Program-made: the position numbers and the translations under genes
The notes under the pieces: model-generated
Seen by the model: the letters and a program-made list of their open reading frames with translations, nothing else
Told to the model about the DNA's origin: nothing
The model's database searches: none
In this document: positions 34,921-46,685 of the stretch, piece after piece
How positions within the stretch are numbered: the first letter of the stretch is position 1
Layout: every line of letters begins with the position of its first letter
From: Larix kaempferi
Taxonomy: Eukaryota > Streptophyta > Pinopsida > Pinales > Pinaceae
DNA length: 64,000 nucleotides
Reading direction: 5' to 3'
NCBI GenBank assembly: GCA_027924585.1
Contig: BSBM01002119.1
Span: 186,001 to 250,000 of the forward strand

Positions 34921-36540
34921 ATCATCCTAATGTATCCATGATCATCCTGATCATCATCACTGCAACGTCCTGCTGCATGTCATCTAGAGCAACATCCTGA
35001 AGCTCGTCATCCATGATCATCCTGATCATCACTGCAACGTCCTGCTGCATGTCATCTAGAGCAACATCCTGAAGCTCATCATCCATGATCATCCTGATCA
35101 TCACTGCAACGTCCTGCTGCATGTCATCTAGAGCAACATCCTGAAGCTCGTCATCCATGATCATCCTGATCATCACTGCAACGTCCTGCTGCATGTTATG
35201 GGTACACAACTCCGACCTATAGGATCTCCCAGGGTGCTATTATATGTGGTCATGGCAAAACCTCGCAAGAGCATCCTAGGACTGATTATGGGCACACAGC
35301 CCAACCTATCGGATCTCCCAGGGTGCTATTACATGACATAGGACAAAACCTCGCAAGAGCATCTGCCAGATATCCCAGGGTGCTATTACATGCCATAGGC
35401 AAAACCTCAAAAGACTATCTGCAGATCTCCTAGGGCACCAAATTACATGTCCTCCCAGAGCAAAACCTCGAAAGAGCATTTGCCAGATGTCCCAGGGCAC
35501 CGATATTACATGCCATAGGAAAAACCTTGAAAGACCATCTGCAAATCTCCCAGGGCACCGGATTACATGCTCATCTGCACAACCTGATCCACGGCCATAG
35601 AGTATCAACCTGATACTCACCATACATCATCCTGATGTATCCATGATCATCCTGATCATCATCACTGCAACGTCCTGCTGCATGTCATCTAGAGCAACAT
35701 CCTGAAGCTCGTCATCCATGATCATCCTGATCATCACTGCAACGTCCTGCTGCATGTCATCTAGAGCAACATCCTGAAGCTCGTCATCCATGATCATCCG
35801 AATTACATGTCCTCCCAGAGCAAAACCTCGAAAGAGCATTTGCCAGATGTCCCAGGGCACCGATATTACATGCCATAGGAAAAACCTTGAAAGACCATCT
35901 GCAAATCTCCCAGGGCACCGGATTACATGCTCATCTGCACAACCTGATCCACGGCCATAGAGTATCAACCTGATACTCACCATACATCATCCTGATGTAT
36001 CCATGATCATCCTGATCATCATCACTGCAACGTCCTGCTGCATGTCATCTAGAGCAACATCCTGAAGCTCGTCATGCATGATCATCCTGATCATCACTGC
36101 AACGTCCTGCTGCATGTCATCTAGAGCAACATCCTGAAGCTCGTCATCCATGATCATCCGAATTACATGTCCTCCCAGAGCAAAACCTCGAAAGAGCATT
36201 TGCCATATGTCCCAGGGCACCGATATTACATGCCATAGGAAAAACCTTGAAAGACCATCTGCAAATCTCCCAGGGCACCGGATTACATGCTCATCTGCAC
36301 AACCTGATCCACGGCCATAGAGTATCAACCTGATACTCACCATACATCATCCTGATGTATCCATGATCATCCTGATCATCATCACTGCAACGTCCTGCTG
36401 CATGTCATCTAGAGCAACATCCTGAAGCTCGTCATCCATGATCATCCTGATCATCACTGCAACATCCTGCTGCATGTCATCTAGAGCAACATCTTGAAGC
36501 TCGTCATCCATGATCATCCTGATCATCAATGCATCTACCT
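34921..36540 (-). repeat. 72-base and 360-base higher-order repeats, C 3' untranslated region
   Basis: A 72-base unit marked by ATGATCATCCTGATCATCAC, CAACGTCCTGCTGCATG and GAGCAACATCCTGAAGCTC is repeated in short runs. Groups of these plus the CTCCCAGGG block form a 360-base higher-order unit (35627-35986, 35987-36346, and a partial third). The copies are nearly identical, so amplification is recent. The many minus-strand ORFs here are repeat by-products. Confidence 0.9.
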
Positions 36541-36855
36541 GATGCATACCAAGTATCTACCTGATACATATCATGATACATGATCCTCCTGATCATACAA
36601 TGTATCCACCTGATACAAATACAAACACATGATACATATCACCATACATGATCCACCTGATCATACAATGTATCCACCTGATACATATATAGATACATGA
36701 TCCAAGCATCCAACATGATGCATATACAAAATACATACACATGATCCAATTGATCATATCCAGCATCAACATGATGCATACATATATACATAAAAATGAT
36801 CCAACTGATCATATCCAAGCAGAAACCAAAACATCATCCTGATGCTCATCATCCA
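36541..36855 (-). repeat. GATCATACAATGTATCCACC-type repeats, C 3' untranslated region
   Basis: Irregular short repeats with CACCTGAT and CATATACA words, equivalent in reverse to 23560-24115 of element A. They lie immediately after the end of the pol frame. Confidence 0.8.
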
Positions 36856-36927
36856 GCGCTTACATCCACAGCCATGTGAAGGACCCCCCTTCCAACATGC
36901 TTGGAATGGCTTCAGAAAATGTGTCCA

Positions 36928-39900
36928 TCACTTCTTCCTCGAAGTATCCTCGATCTGAAGCACGCCAAGCCTCTCTCTGAAGTACTCGAACTTCACCCTG
37001 GCTAGTGGCTTCGTCAGCACATCTGCAATCTGCTCGTCCGTCGCAACATATAGGAGCTTCACAGCTCCTCTCTGCACCATATCCCTGATATAGTGATATT
37101 TGATCTCTATGTGTTTTGACCTGTCATGAAACACTGGGTTCTCGGACAGCTTCACACAACTCTAGTTATCACAGAAGATACCAGTAGTATCCAACGGGAG
37201 ATCAAATAACTCAGACAGTAGCTTCCGCAGCCATACTGCCTCACAACTGGCTAAACAGGCTGCAACATACTCCGCCTCAGCTGTACTCAGTGCTACATAG
37301 GACTGCTTCCTGCTAAACCAAGAGATCACACCTGATCCCATATTGAAGCAGCACCCAGATCTGCTCTTCCTATCTGTAGTACTGCCAGCCCAATCTGAAT
37401 CAACATAACCCTGTAGGTTAAACTTTTGATTCGCTTCATACTTGAGCCCATAATCCACTGTACCCTTCAGGTACCTCAGAACATGCTTTACAGCAACCAG
37501 GTGAACACTCCTCGGATCCGTCAGGAACTGGCTCAATGTGTTCACAGCAAAGCAAATGTCTGGTCTTTTGTTCGTCGGGTACATCAAGGACCCAATCATC
37601 TGACGATACATAGAGACATCAATCGGCTCAAATGAAGCATCACATAGAAGCTTCAGATTCGATGCCATAGGTGTGGCCATGGCCTTGCAATCCATCATTC
37701 CAAATCTCTTCAGGATATCTACTGTGTACTTCCCTTGACCAAGGAAGATCCCACCTGCATTCTGCCACACCTCTATACCTAGGAAATAGTGCATCATTCC
37801 CAAATCTTTCATATCGAATTCAGCTACAAGCTTCCTTTTAGTATCTGCAATTAGTCTGTCATCTCTTGTCACAAATAGGTCATCCACATACAGTAGTAGA
37901 ATCACAGGATTCCCTTCCTCAACCTTGTAGTAAAGGTTGGAATCCGCTTTACTCTTGGTAAAGCCCAAACTAGATAGGAAACTATCCATCCTACCATACC
38001 AGGTTCTGGGAGCTTGCTTCAAGCCATATAAGGCTTTCTTCAATCTGCATACATATGATTCCCTGTCATGTATTTCAAAACCGAGTGGCTGTTCCACATA
38101 TACTTCCTCTTCTACTACACCATTCAGGAAAGCAGTCTTGACATCCATCTGGTGTATTTTCCATTTCATTGCTGTAGCCAGGGCAAGCACTATTCTGATG
38201 GAAGTGTACCTGGCTACAGGTGCAAAGGTTTCTTCATAATCTATTCCTTCTTTCTGAGAGAAACCACGAGCTACGAATCTTGCTTTGTATTTTTCTACAC
38301 TGCCATCTGCAACATGCTTGATTTTGTAAATCCACTTGGAAGTCACAACAGACTTCTCTTTAGGTCTTGGGACAACATCCCAAACATCATTCTTCATTAT
38401 TGATTGGTATTCCTCAACCATAGCATCCTTCCATTCTTTCTTTTCTGCTGCCTCTTCATAACTGGAAGGCTCTTTGTTCATAATGTCACAGAGTAAAGCA
38501 ACATAACTGGTGTGTGATCTGGTTCTCTTCTTTTCTCTGTGTTCTTCTTCTAGAATGCCAAATCTTGCTACATCGTGAATGAGCTCTCTAGCCCATACAG
38601 GTTTCCTCTTGTGAGAGTTATCCTCACGGGGTGGATCTACAAGTTCTTGTGGATCTTCAAACTCACGAACAGTTTCTGGAACTGCTTCAGTCATGGCAGT
38701 GTCCTGAAATCTTGTTTCCTTAGGTTCTTCATAAACTTTGGTAGGTGCCTTTCTTGATTTGATGAATGTTGAGTTTTCATCAAATGTTACATCCCTACTA
38801 ACATCAATTTTATTGAACCCTGGAAAGTATATTCTGTAAGCCTTTGAGCTTTCACTATAACCCACAAAGATGCCCTTCTTTCCTGAAGGATCTAGTTTAG
38901 TCCTCTTCTCTTTTGGGACATGAGTATATACTGGACAACCAAATATTCTGAGATGGCTGACTTCAGGTTTCTTACCAGAAAAGACCTCTTCTGGTGTCTT
39001 GTTGTCCAATATCTTGTGGGGTGTTCTGTTCTGCACATATACAGCTGTTCTAGCTACTTCTGCCCATAGATGCATAGGAAGATCCTGGTCATGCAACATT
39101 GCCCTTGCTGCTTCCATGATAGTTCTGTTCTTCCTTTCCGCAATTCCATTCCGTTGAGGATTATAAGGAGCAGTCAACTCCCTCTTAATCCCTGAATCAC
39201 TGCAAAGCTTATTGAAGTCACTTGAGGTGAATTCCCCACCATTGTCAGATCTGAATGTCTTGATTTTCTTGTCAGTTTGATTTTCCATCAAGGTTTTGAA
39301 TTCCTTGAATTTATCAAGCACCTCATCTTTTCCCTTCAAGAAGTATACCCAAGTCTTCCTGGAGAAGTCATCGATAAATGATACATAGTAAACATACCCA
39401 CTCAGGGAACTAGATGACATAGGGCCACATACATCTGAGTGGATGATTTCCAGAATGTCTTTTGCCTTGCTTTCACTGCTTGGGTAAGCCTTCTTAATGT
39501 TCTTACCTTTTGCACATCCTTTGCAAACACCTTCATGTTTGGTCTTGATTTCAGGAAGACCCTCTACTGCCTTGCTTGCAATTGGAAGTGCCCTATAGTG
39601 CATATGAGCAAGTCTTCTATGCCAAAGTTCACTTGGCTCCATGGATTCATGCACCATGGCATGTTCAGGTTGTCCCTTCAATTTATACAGTCCTCCCTCT
39701 TGCTCTCCAATCACTATTGCATCATCTATTGTCTTTCCCTTTGGCCACATTAGGACTTGGCCATCTACAAATGCAACCCTCATACCTTTTGCATCCAATG
39801 CAGAGATGGAGAGTAAGTTCTTCTTGAGCCCAGGTACATAGAGGACTTCCTTCATCTTCAAAGATTTTCCAGAATCTAGGTTGTAGGAGGCTTCACCACT

Positions 39901-40962
39901 TCCTTTGATTGGGTATTGATAATCATCCCCAAGTTTCACCTTATGGGGTGATTCATGTTCAGATAGGTTCACAAAAGATTCTTTGAATCCAGTCATGTGT
40001 TTGGATGCCCCACTATCAATTAACCAATCATTACAACCATGGGAGATTGTACCTGTGAGAGCAGAGATCAGAACATACTCTTCTTCACTTGATGAGACAT
40101 CATCACTATCACTTTCTTCCCTAGCCTTCTTCTTTGGGGGTTCATCATCTTCGGCAGCATGAGCATGAAATCTTCTTTTGCTGCCCTTCTTCTTCTTACT
40201 GAAGTTGTTGTTATTATCCCTTTTGTTCTTGGGACAATCTGAAGCATAGTGACCCTTCTCATTGCATGAAAAGCATCTTAGGTCCTTCTTACTCCTTTGA
40301 TGAGATCTTTTGTGGTGAGAGTGATCCTTCTTGGTTTTGCTTCTTTTGGTGTGAGCTGCAAGAGCTTGATCTTCTCCTCCCATCTTTTCCTCACGAGCTA
40401 TAAGCCTAGCTTCTTCTTGAGAGCATTCTTCCCTCAGTCTGTTGAAGGAGATCAACTTCTTCCTTGCACAAATTCCTTGAATAAAAGAATCCCATGACCT
40501 GGGTAGGCCATTTAGAGTGGTCATCACCACTTCACCATTCTCCACCATTTCATCCACTGCTTCTAGTTGTTCATTGATCTGGGAGACCCTTGAAAAATAA
40601 GATTGAATGGTTTCTCCATTCTGAAACTTTACTGCTTTCAATTGGTTCCGTAGGGTCATCTTCCGATTTATGTTCTTTCCTTCAAATAGCTTGGTCAAGG
40701 ATTCAAACATCTCCTTGGGTGTCTTGAGAGAAGACACATGGGGTATGAGATGGTCTTTGATAGAATCAGCAATGATTCTCTTTGCCTTGACCAAGTTCTT
40801 CTTGTGCAATGCCTTGGCCTCTTCATCCTCTGGGATAGCGATGTCTTCTTTCACATATGAGTCCAACTCATTCTCTTCTAGGATTAGCCCAATCCTATAC
40901 TTCCAGGCTCGGAAGTTATCAGCCCCTTCAAGCTTATCCTCAAGCTTGGTGTGAAGAGACAT
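36928..40962 (-). CDS. Element C gag-pol polyprotein, one amber codon from intact
   Basis: I start it at ATG 40962-40960, reading [20 protein letters not shown]; the open frame extends to a GTG at 41010, but that is less likely. Domains: copia-type gag (about residues 1-200); zinc knuckle [14 protein letters not shown] (230-243); aspartic protease DSGAS (316-320); gag-pre-integrase [12 protein letters not shown]; integrase with catalytic D, D and E in [16 protein letters not shown] and [11 protein letters not shown] from [13 protein letters not shown] through [16 protein letters not shown] to catalytic LLYVDDL; RNase H with VDSDWAGS and [14 protein letters not shown] at 37164-37162 interrupts the RNase H C-terminus; element A has CAG at the same codon. 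The frame resumes at once and stops at 36928-36930. Total about 1344 codons, a normal copia length. Truncation at the amber codon would lose about 77 residues. Confidence 0.93.
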
Positions 40963-41010
40963 CTTTAAGAGTACTTCAAATGGAAATAGAAAAGGTTTAG
41001 GACTTACCAC

Positions 41011-41523
41011 TTGAAGTGCTGAAAACTGGATCTGGTCCCAGATTAGGGTTTGTCAGAGAAACCCTAAAAATTCAAAATGTGAATTTCAAAATTCTAAAAG
41101 GATAGAAAGATGCGCCTTGGAGAGCTGATCAGCCTAGTACATTTAGAATTTGAGATCAGCAAGGTCTTGCCCTTCAAAATTGTCTTTTTGTCCTCCCGGG
41201 TTCACTGGGAGAGCCCTGAATTAGGGTTTGAGTTTCCCGGAGATCTATTCAGCCAAAAATCTCGATCCAAATCTCTAACCTTCGATTTTTGCAAGGATCT
41301 TCCAGCTGTTCCTTCAGTTTCCAGAAATTCCTATTTTTGTGGAAACCCTAAGTTTTAGGGCCAAATCTGAAAATGCTCGAAACTGAATTCTGATTGGACA
41401 GATAGATGCACCTTGATGAGTAGATCCAATCTACTATACTGAATTTCAAAAATCTGTGGAGAGAAACCCAATAAACAAGGAATACAAGCTTCCGTCACTG
41501 CAAAATGTCTTCTTCTCAGTTAG
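41011..41523 (-). other. Element C untranslated leader
   Basis: About 510 bases between the primer site and gag. It resembles the gag-proximal leader of A and B (for example, the TTTGAATTTT / GGGTTTCTCTGAC words) but lacks their 177-base duplication. Confidence 0.7.
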
Positions 41524-41535
41524 GCTCTGATACCA
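41524..41535 (-). promoter_or_regulatory. Element C primer-binding site
   Basis: GCTCTGATACCA on the plus strand abuts the LTR at 41536; reverse complement of the tRNA-Met site. Confidence 0.94.
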
Positions 41536-42143
41536 TGTTAAATTTTGAGCATTAATTCATTATACTCTAGGATCTTTGCTGAGAGAATAACATCTACAGT
41601 ATATCAATGCATGACAATCATAATATAACAAGCATCACAAGCATCACAAGAATCAAAAGCATAGAGACAAGAGACACAGAGTTTCCATGGGGAAAACCCT
41701 AAGGTGAAAAACCCCACAACTTCCTCAGAGATAGAGAGAGCAATGGCTCAACCAAAATACAACCAAATAACACTGAGATAGTCTCCTAGCAGATGATCCT
41801 CCTCCTCCTCACTAGTGCGCCACTTTCCAGAGAGAGAGTGAGTTACTTTTCCGAGTGAATAAAATAGAGATCTCCTATCTCTATTTATACTCACCTTTTT
41901 GCCCAGTGACCTACTGGGGCCGACTTGTCTACTTAGATACATCCACATTATATTATATATTAATTAGGGCCAACCCCATATGGTGGTCTAATAACCAATC
42001 AGCAAGTACACACACTTGCGACACTTGTCAATCCACATGACGACACTTCCTTATAGAGGAATAACACATCTCTTATAAGGGTACAATGAATATATATATA
42101 ATACACAGATGAAATACATTCTGAAGTTACATATACATCAACA
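41536..42143 (-). repeat. Element C 5' LTR
   Basis: 608 bases, equal in length to the other LTR, with a handful of differences (for example around 41691-41697, 41918-41923 and 41968-41973). Confidence 0.95.
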
Positions 42144-43115
42144 CTGGGAGTTATCATTAAGTTAGTGCATTGATTGAGTAGTTCTTCCACTGATTGCTCA
42201 TGCTAACAACTTGTAGATTCTGGTTAGCTAGTTCTGGAGTTCCACTTGACTATTTGATAGCCTCATGCGCCCTCCTTGGAGTCTCCATTCCTTGATTTAT
42301 GCCTAGATTGTTCTGTTAGACTCAGTTAGACACACTTGACTAACTATTACCATTTATGATTGATACTATTGACTGGATGATGTCTTCATTCTTATCCAAG
42401 CTAGACTTTGAGTTAGACAGCCTCATGCACCCACCTTGGAGTCTCCATTCCCTGATTTAATGCTAGATGGTTCTGTTAGACATAGTTGGTCACACTTGAC
42501 TGACTCTTACCAGTTGTGACTGATACTACCGACTGGATGATATCTCTATAGTTATTCATGCTAGATCTTGAGCTCAGAATTCGAATGCCCTACTTATCTA
42601 CTTCGAATCCTATTTGATACCTTATCATTGATTATTGTAATACATTCTCTACATTCATTATTCATTGTATGATATATACATTGTCCATTATTCTGTGTTT
42701 GTGACTTATTATTGAATGCATGCTTCTTCTTCTTTGCAAATAATATTGAGAGTTAGATTGTGAGTTTGTTACAGTTGCTAAATCCCTGCAGATTATCACA
42801 TGGTATTAGAGCAGTCAATAGCTATTCGAATTGCAGCCATTGCAATAGTTGCAACATTTCTTTGAGCAGCCATCTTTCACTTGAGAACTAGAAAACTCTG
42901 AGTTTCCACAGGAAATCTGGGTGCAAGTACTTGAATTCATTGGAGAAATATAGTGAGGTATAGCTAGGTGTGAAGGAATTAGTCTATGTTCCAAGTGTCC
43001 TTAAGGTAGTGTTCAGTTGAAGTGTAGCATTCTCCATCAGCAAAAAATCTTCTTGTTTTATAGGTTTATTCACCCGTTCGGAATCTTCTTCAACTATTTG
43101 ACTTTCTTTGTTCAG

Positions 43116-45121
43116 ATGGATCTAAAGCTCACATCTTCCAACTATGTTGAGTGGAAATCCAAGATGGATCTCTTCATGAGAACCAAGGGCTTCACCCCAA
43201 TACTCAATGGAACGATGGTAGAACCTCTCAGTGTAGTTTAAAAGTCCAAGTACTCGAATAGGCTTGATGTAGCAGCTGGTCTCCTCCTTCCATTAATTTC
43301 TGAAGATATTCACTTCCATGTCATCGATCTTACATTTCTTAAAGAGGTTTGGGACAAGATCGAATCCCTTTTTGGACAAAATGATGATATGAAAGGACAT
43401 AAATTGGAGAATGAACTCACATGTTTGAGTCCTGATAGCTTCGAATCTATAAATGCCTTCCTCACCAAGTTCAAAAGCTTGATATCAGAGTTGAAAAGAT
43501 ATGAGATAGTGAAAGAAGACAAGCAACTTATTCTTGCCATTCTCTCAAAGTTGGGGCCAAACTTCTCATTTTTTGTCTCCGATTCTAGTCAACTGAGATG
43601 TTCATTCCAAAATGGAAGTTTCCCTCACTTGATGACTTCATCCAATCTCTTACTCAATAGGAAGAGAAGTTAATCTCCATGGGAATGATCAAACCCAAGT
43701 TGGATTTGTCCCTTACAGCTACTGAGGCCAAAAGGGCGAATGGTAAAGACAAGCAAACTATTTCTGATAAGAGATCGAAGGATACAAGGCATGCAGATAA
43801 TCCATATCAGTCAGATGGGGCTTCGAACTCAAGGAAGACGAAGCATTCTCAGAAAAAAATATCCAAGTGCACATATTGTCTTAGAGGATTTCATCCTGAG
43901 AAGACTTGCATGAATAAGACTATAGATTTGATGGCTCAGTTACTTGAGAAGAACAATCTTCCCGTACCTGCATGTACAAGGAAGAAAGATCATGATATTG
44001 AACCTTCTAGATCCGAAGACAAAGAAAGATGTCATGCCCTCCTGGAAAGAGCATCAACAGTTTCTTTTTTCATCATAGAGTCAGGAGAATCAAGACACAT
44101 GTCTTCCTCCAAATATCTCTTCTCCAGTTTTTAAATCTCAGTTGGCCCCTCCATCAGATTGGGAAATGATTCAAAAGTCTCGTCTCAGGCGATTGGAAGA
44201 ATCTATGTTGACCATGGTTATTATTATGATGTTCTTTATGTTCCTTCTCTTGCAACTAATGTTCTTTTAGTGTATCAAATGACTCATATTGGAGAGCCCA
44301 AAAGAGTGATCTTTTTTCCAAATGAAGTTTAGGTACAACACATGGTTTCAGGGGAAATCATTGCAAAAGGAGTTACAAATCATGAGACAAAACTCTATGA
44401 GTTTTCACACTTCTTACCTCTCTCAAAGGAGTCTTCTCTTCGCTCTCATGCACATGAAGAGAGTAGACTATCTCATCTCAACTACAAGGTAGCTCAAAAT
44501 GTGGTTGATGGTCTTTTAAAAGACAAGATTGCTCATGGCACCTACAAAAGTTGCTTGAAAGGCAAGGATCGATCTAACAAGATTGAGAAAAAGAGGACTC
44601 TTGAAGAAGTGCGAATGCTAGATCCAGATACACAAGAACCTGAAGATCTAGCACCTATTGGTTCAAATCCTATGTCTAAATGGGCCATCACTACTACATC
44701 CACTAGTGATGTTGTTGAAGATCCATCATCATCATATTCTATTTCTTCTCCTTCGAGTGATGGTGAGCCAGTTTTACTTACTTCTCCTCTTGATATTTTA
44801 GAGTTTGAATGTGATAATCCAGTTTTACTTGCTCCTATTCATGGGATTTCAGATTTAGAGTTTGGATGTGATGGTGCATCTTCACACTATATTTTGGATT
44901 TAGAAGATGGTGATGATGATGATAGAATGCTATATCCAGATCCACAAGAACCTGAAGGTCTAGCAACTGATATTGAAGATGAGCAAATGGGAGATCTAGA
45001 TCGACAAGAACCTGAAGATCTCTCCATTAATATTCCTCCTCTTCCTCCATGGGCAGCCACTGCACTCCGATCTTTCGGTGATTTGGTTGGTGATCCACAT
45101 GATCATAGAAGAACCAGATAA
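43116..45121 (+). pseudogene. Array unit 2 gag-protease, decayed
   Basis: ATG 43116 opens MDLKLTSSNYVEWKSKM and runs to the TAA at 43239-43241 found in all four units. Past it the frame continues through SLFGQ and LTKFKSLISELKRYE to about 43570, where a base insertion shifts it; the zinc knuckle and protease are read in the next frame (43679-44134). The protease motif is IESGESR instead of IDSGASR, so the active site is damaged. A TAA at 44132 and a TAG near 44329 follow, and the acidic tail is open from 44342 to 45121, ending RRTR. No integrase, RT or RNase H. Confidence 0.83.
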
Positions 45122-45408
45122 GATTTTCAGAATGGAAGTTTTCATCCTTCTCACATTGTTGTTCCATTTCAGATCGGTCCATCCTTCTTCAGAAAAGAGG
45201 GACGCTTTCCTTTTTCAGGGGTGAGTGGTGATCTACTTCATTAGCATCCTTCAGTCTATTTTGAGGGAGGGATTTCTTCCCACTGGGTTTTCCCTCTTTC
45301 CTCACTTAGTTTATTCTAGATTGATTGTATGGGGTGACCTTTGGTCTCAGTCACCAGGGCCCTATCTTTGATTTCGGTTATTATCTCATAGTATAGCTTG
45401 TGTGGGGG

Positions 45409-46370
45409 TGTTGGAATATACATAGCATCATTTTTATATTTTGCATGCTTCCATGCAAAACTACATGCTACATGCATTTGCATGCCACTGCATGCATCCA
45501 ATCATCATCATGGTTGTCTCCCCAACCCCTAGAGCTTGATTCTAGCTCTCGAGAGCCTTCCTTTAGCCCTCATTTAGCCTCCAAACTACCTAATGCGCCC
45601 TCCTTGACTTATCTACTTAGCAAGTGCACCTTTCTCACCTATCACTATCAATTAGAGTGCACTTGCTCACCTACCACCAGTTATCACTCAGTTGGGGTGC
45701 CTTATCTCACCTACCGGGAGTTATCATTCAGTTAGTGCATTGATTGAGTATTTCTTCCACTGATTGCTCATGCTGACTACTTGTAGATTCTAGTTAGCTA
45801 GTTCTGGAGTTCCACTTGACTATTTGACAGCCTCATGCACCCTCCTTAGAGTCTCCATTCCTTGATTTATGCCTAGATTGTTATGTTAGACTCAGTTAGA
45901 CACACTTGACTGACTATTACCATTTATGACTGATACTATTGACAGGATGATGTCTTCATTGTTTTCCAAGATAGACCTTGAGCTAGACAGCCTCATGCAC
46001 CCAACTTGGAGTCTCCATTCCTTGATTTATGGCTAGATGGTTCTGTTAGACTCAGTTGGTCACACTTGACTGACTCTTAACAGTTGTGATTGATACTACT
46101 GATTGGATGATATCTCTATAGTTATTCATGCTAGATCTTGAGCTCAGAATTCGAATTCCCTACTTAGCTAATTCGAATCCTATATGATGCCTCATCATTG
46201 ATTATTGTAATACATTCTCTGCATTCATTATTCATTGTATGATATATACACTGTCCATTATTCTGTGTTTGTGACTTATTATTGAATACATGCTTCTTTT
46301 TCTTTGCAAATAATCTTGAGAGTTAGATTGTGAGTTTATTACAATTGCTAGATACCTGCAGATTATCACA
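45409..46370 (+). repeat. Array LTR 3
   Basis: 962 bases, the same length as LTR2. Its GCATGC cluster is at 45443-45498, slightly decayed (CCATGC, ACATGC variants). No TSD at either edge; internal sequence abuts both sides. Confidence 0.94.
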
Positions 46371-46685
46371 TGGTATCAGAGCAGTCAACAGCTATTTGAA
46401 CTGCAGCCATTGCAGCAGTTGCAACATTTCTTTGAGCAGTTATCCTTAATTTGAGCACCAGAAGCCTTTGAGTGTCCACAACAAATCCCGGTGCTAGTAC
46501 TTGCATTCATTGGAGAAATCCAGTGAGGTCTAGCTAGGTGTGAAGGACTTAGTCTATGTGCCACATGTCCTTAAGGTAGTGTTCAGTCGAAGTGTAGCAT
46601 TCTCCATCAGCAAAAACTCTTCTTGTTTTGTAGGTTTATTCACCCGTTCGGAATCTTCTTCAACTATTCGACTTTATCTATTCAG

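Larger units (their letters stand above)
33513..42143 (-). mobile_element. Element C: almost complete autonomous Ty1/copia retrotransposon
   Basis: Two 608-base LTRs (33513-34120 and 41536-42143) run from TGTTAAATTTTGAGC to ATATACATCAACA on the plus strand. CTGGG flanks both sides (33508-33512, 42144-42148). The primer site is at 41524-41535 in reverse, and the polypurine tract at 34121-34130. The order of protein domains is gag, protease, integrase, RT, RNase H, which defines Ty1/copia. One polyprotein frame spans almost the whole coding region with a single amber codon near its end. LTRs differ by a small number of substitutions, so insertion is recent. Its LTR start, leader, RT and 3' repeats are related to A and B. 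Confidence 0.96.
33203..42800 (+). repeat. Array LTR 2, split by element C
   Basis: The LTR is 33203-33512 joined to 42149-42800 (962 bases without C and one CTGGG). Its GCATGC cluster is at 33237-33293. The two halves join at a CTGGG/GAGTTATCA site that reads the same as in LTR1, LTR3, LTR4 and LTR5. Confidence 0.93.

Noticed and set aside
34342-36547. Several ORFs of 66 to 188 codons in C's 3' region
   Set aside because: They recur with the 72-, 360- and 705-base repeat periods and have no domain similarity; treated as repeat by-products.
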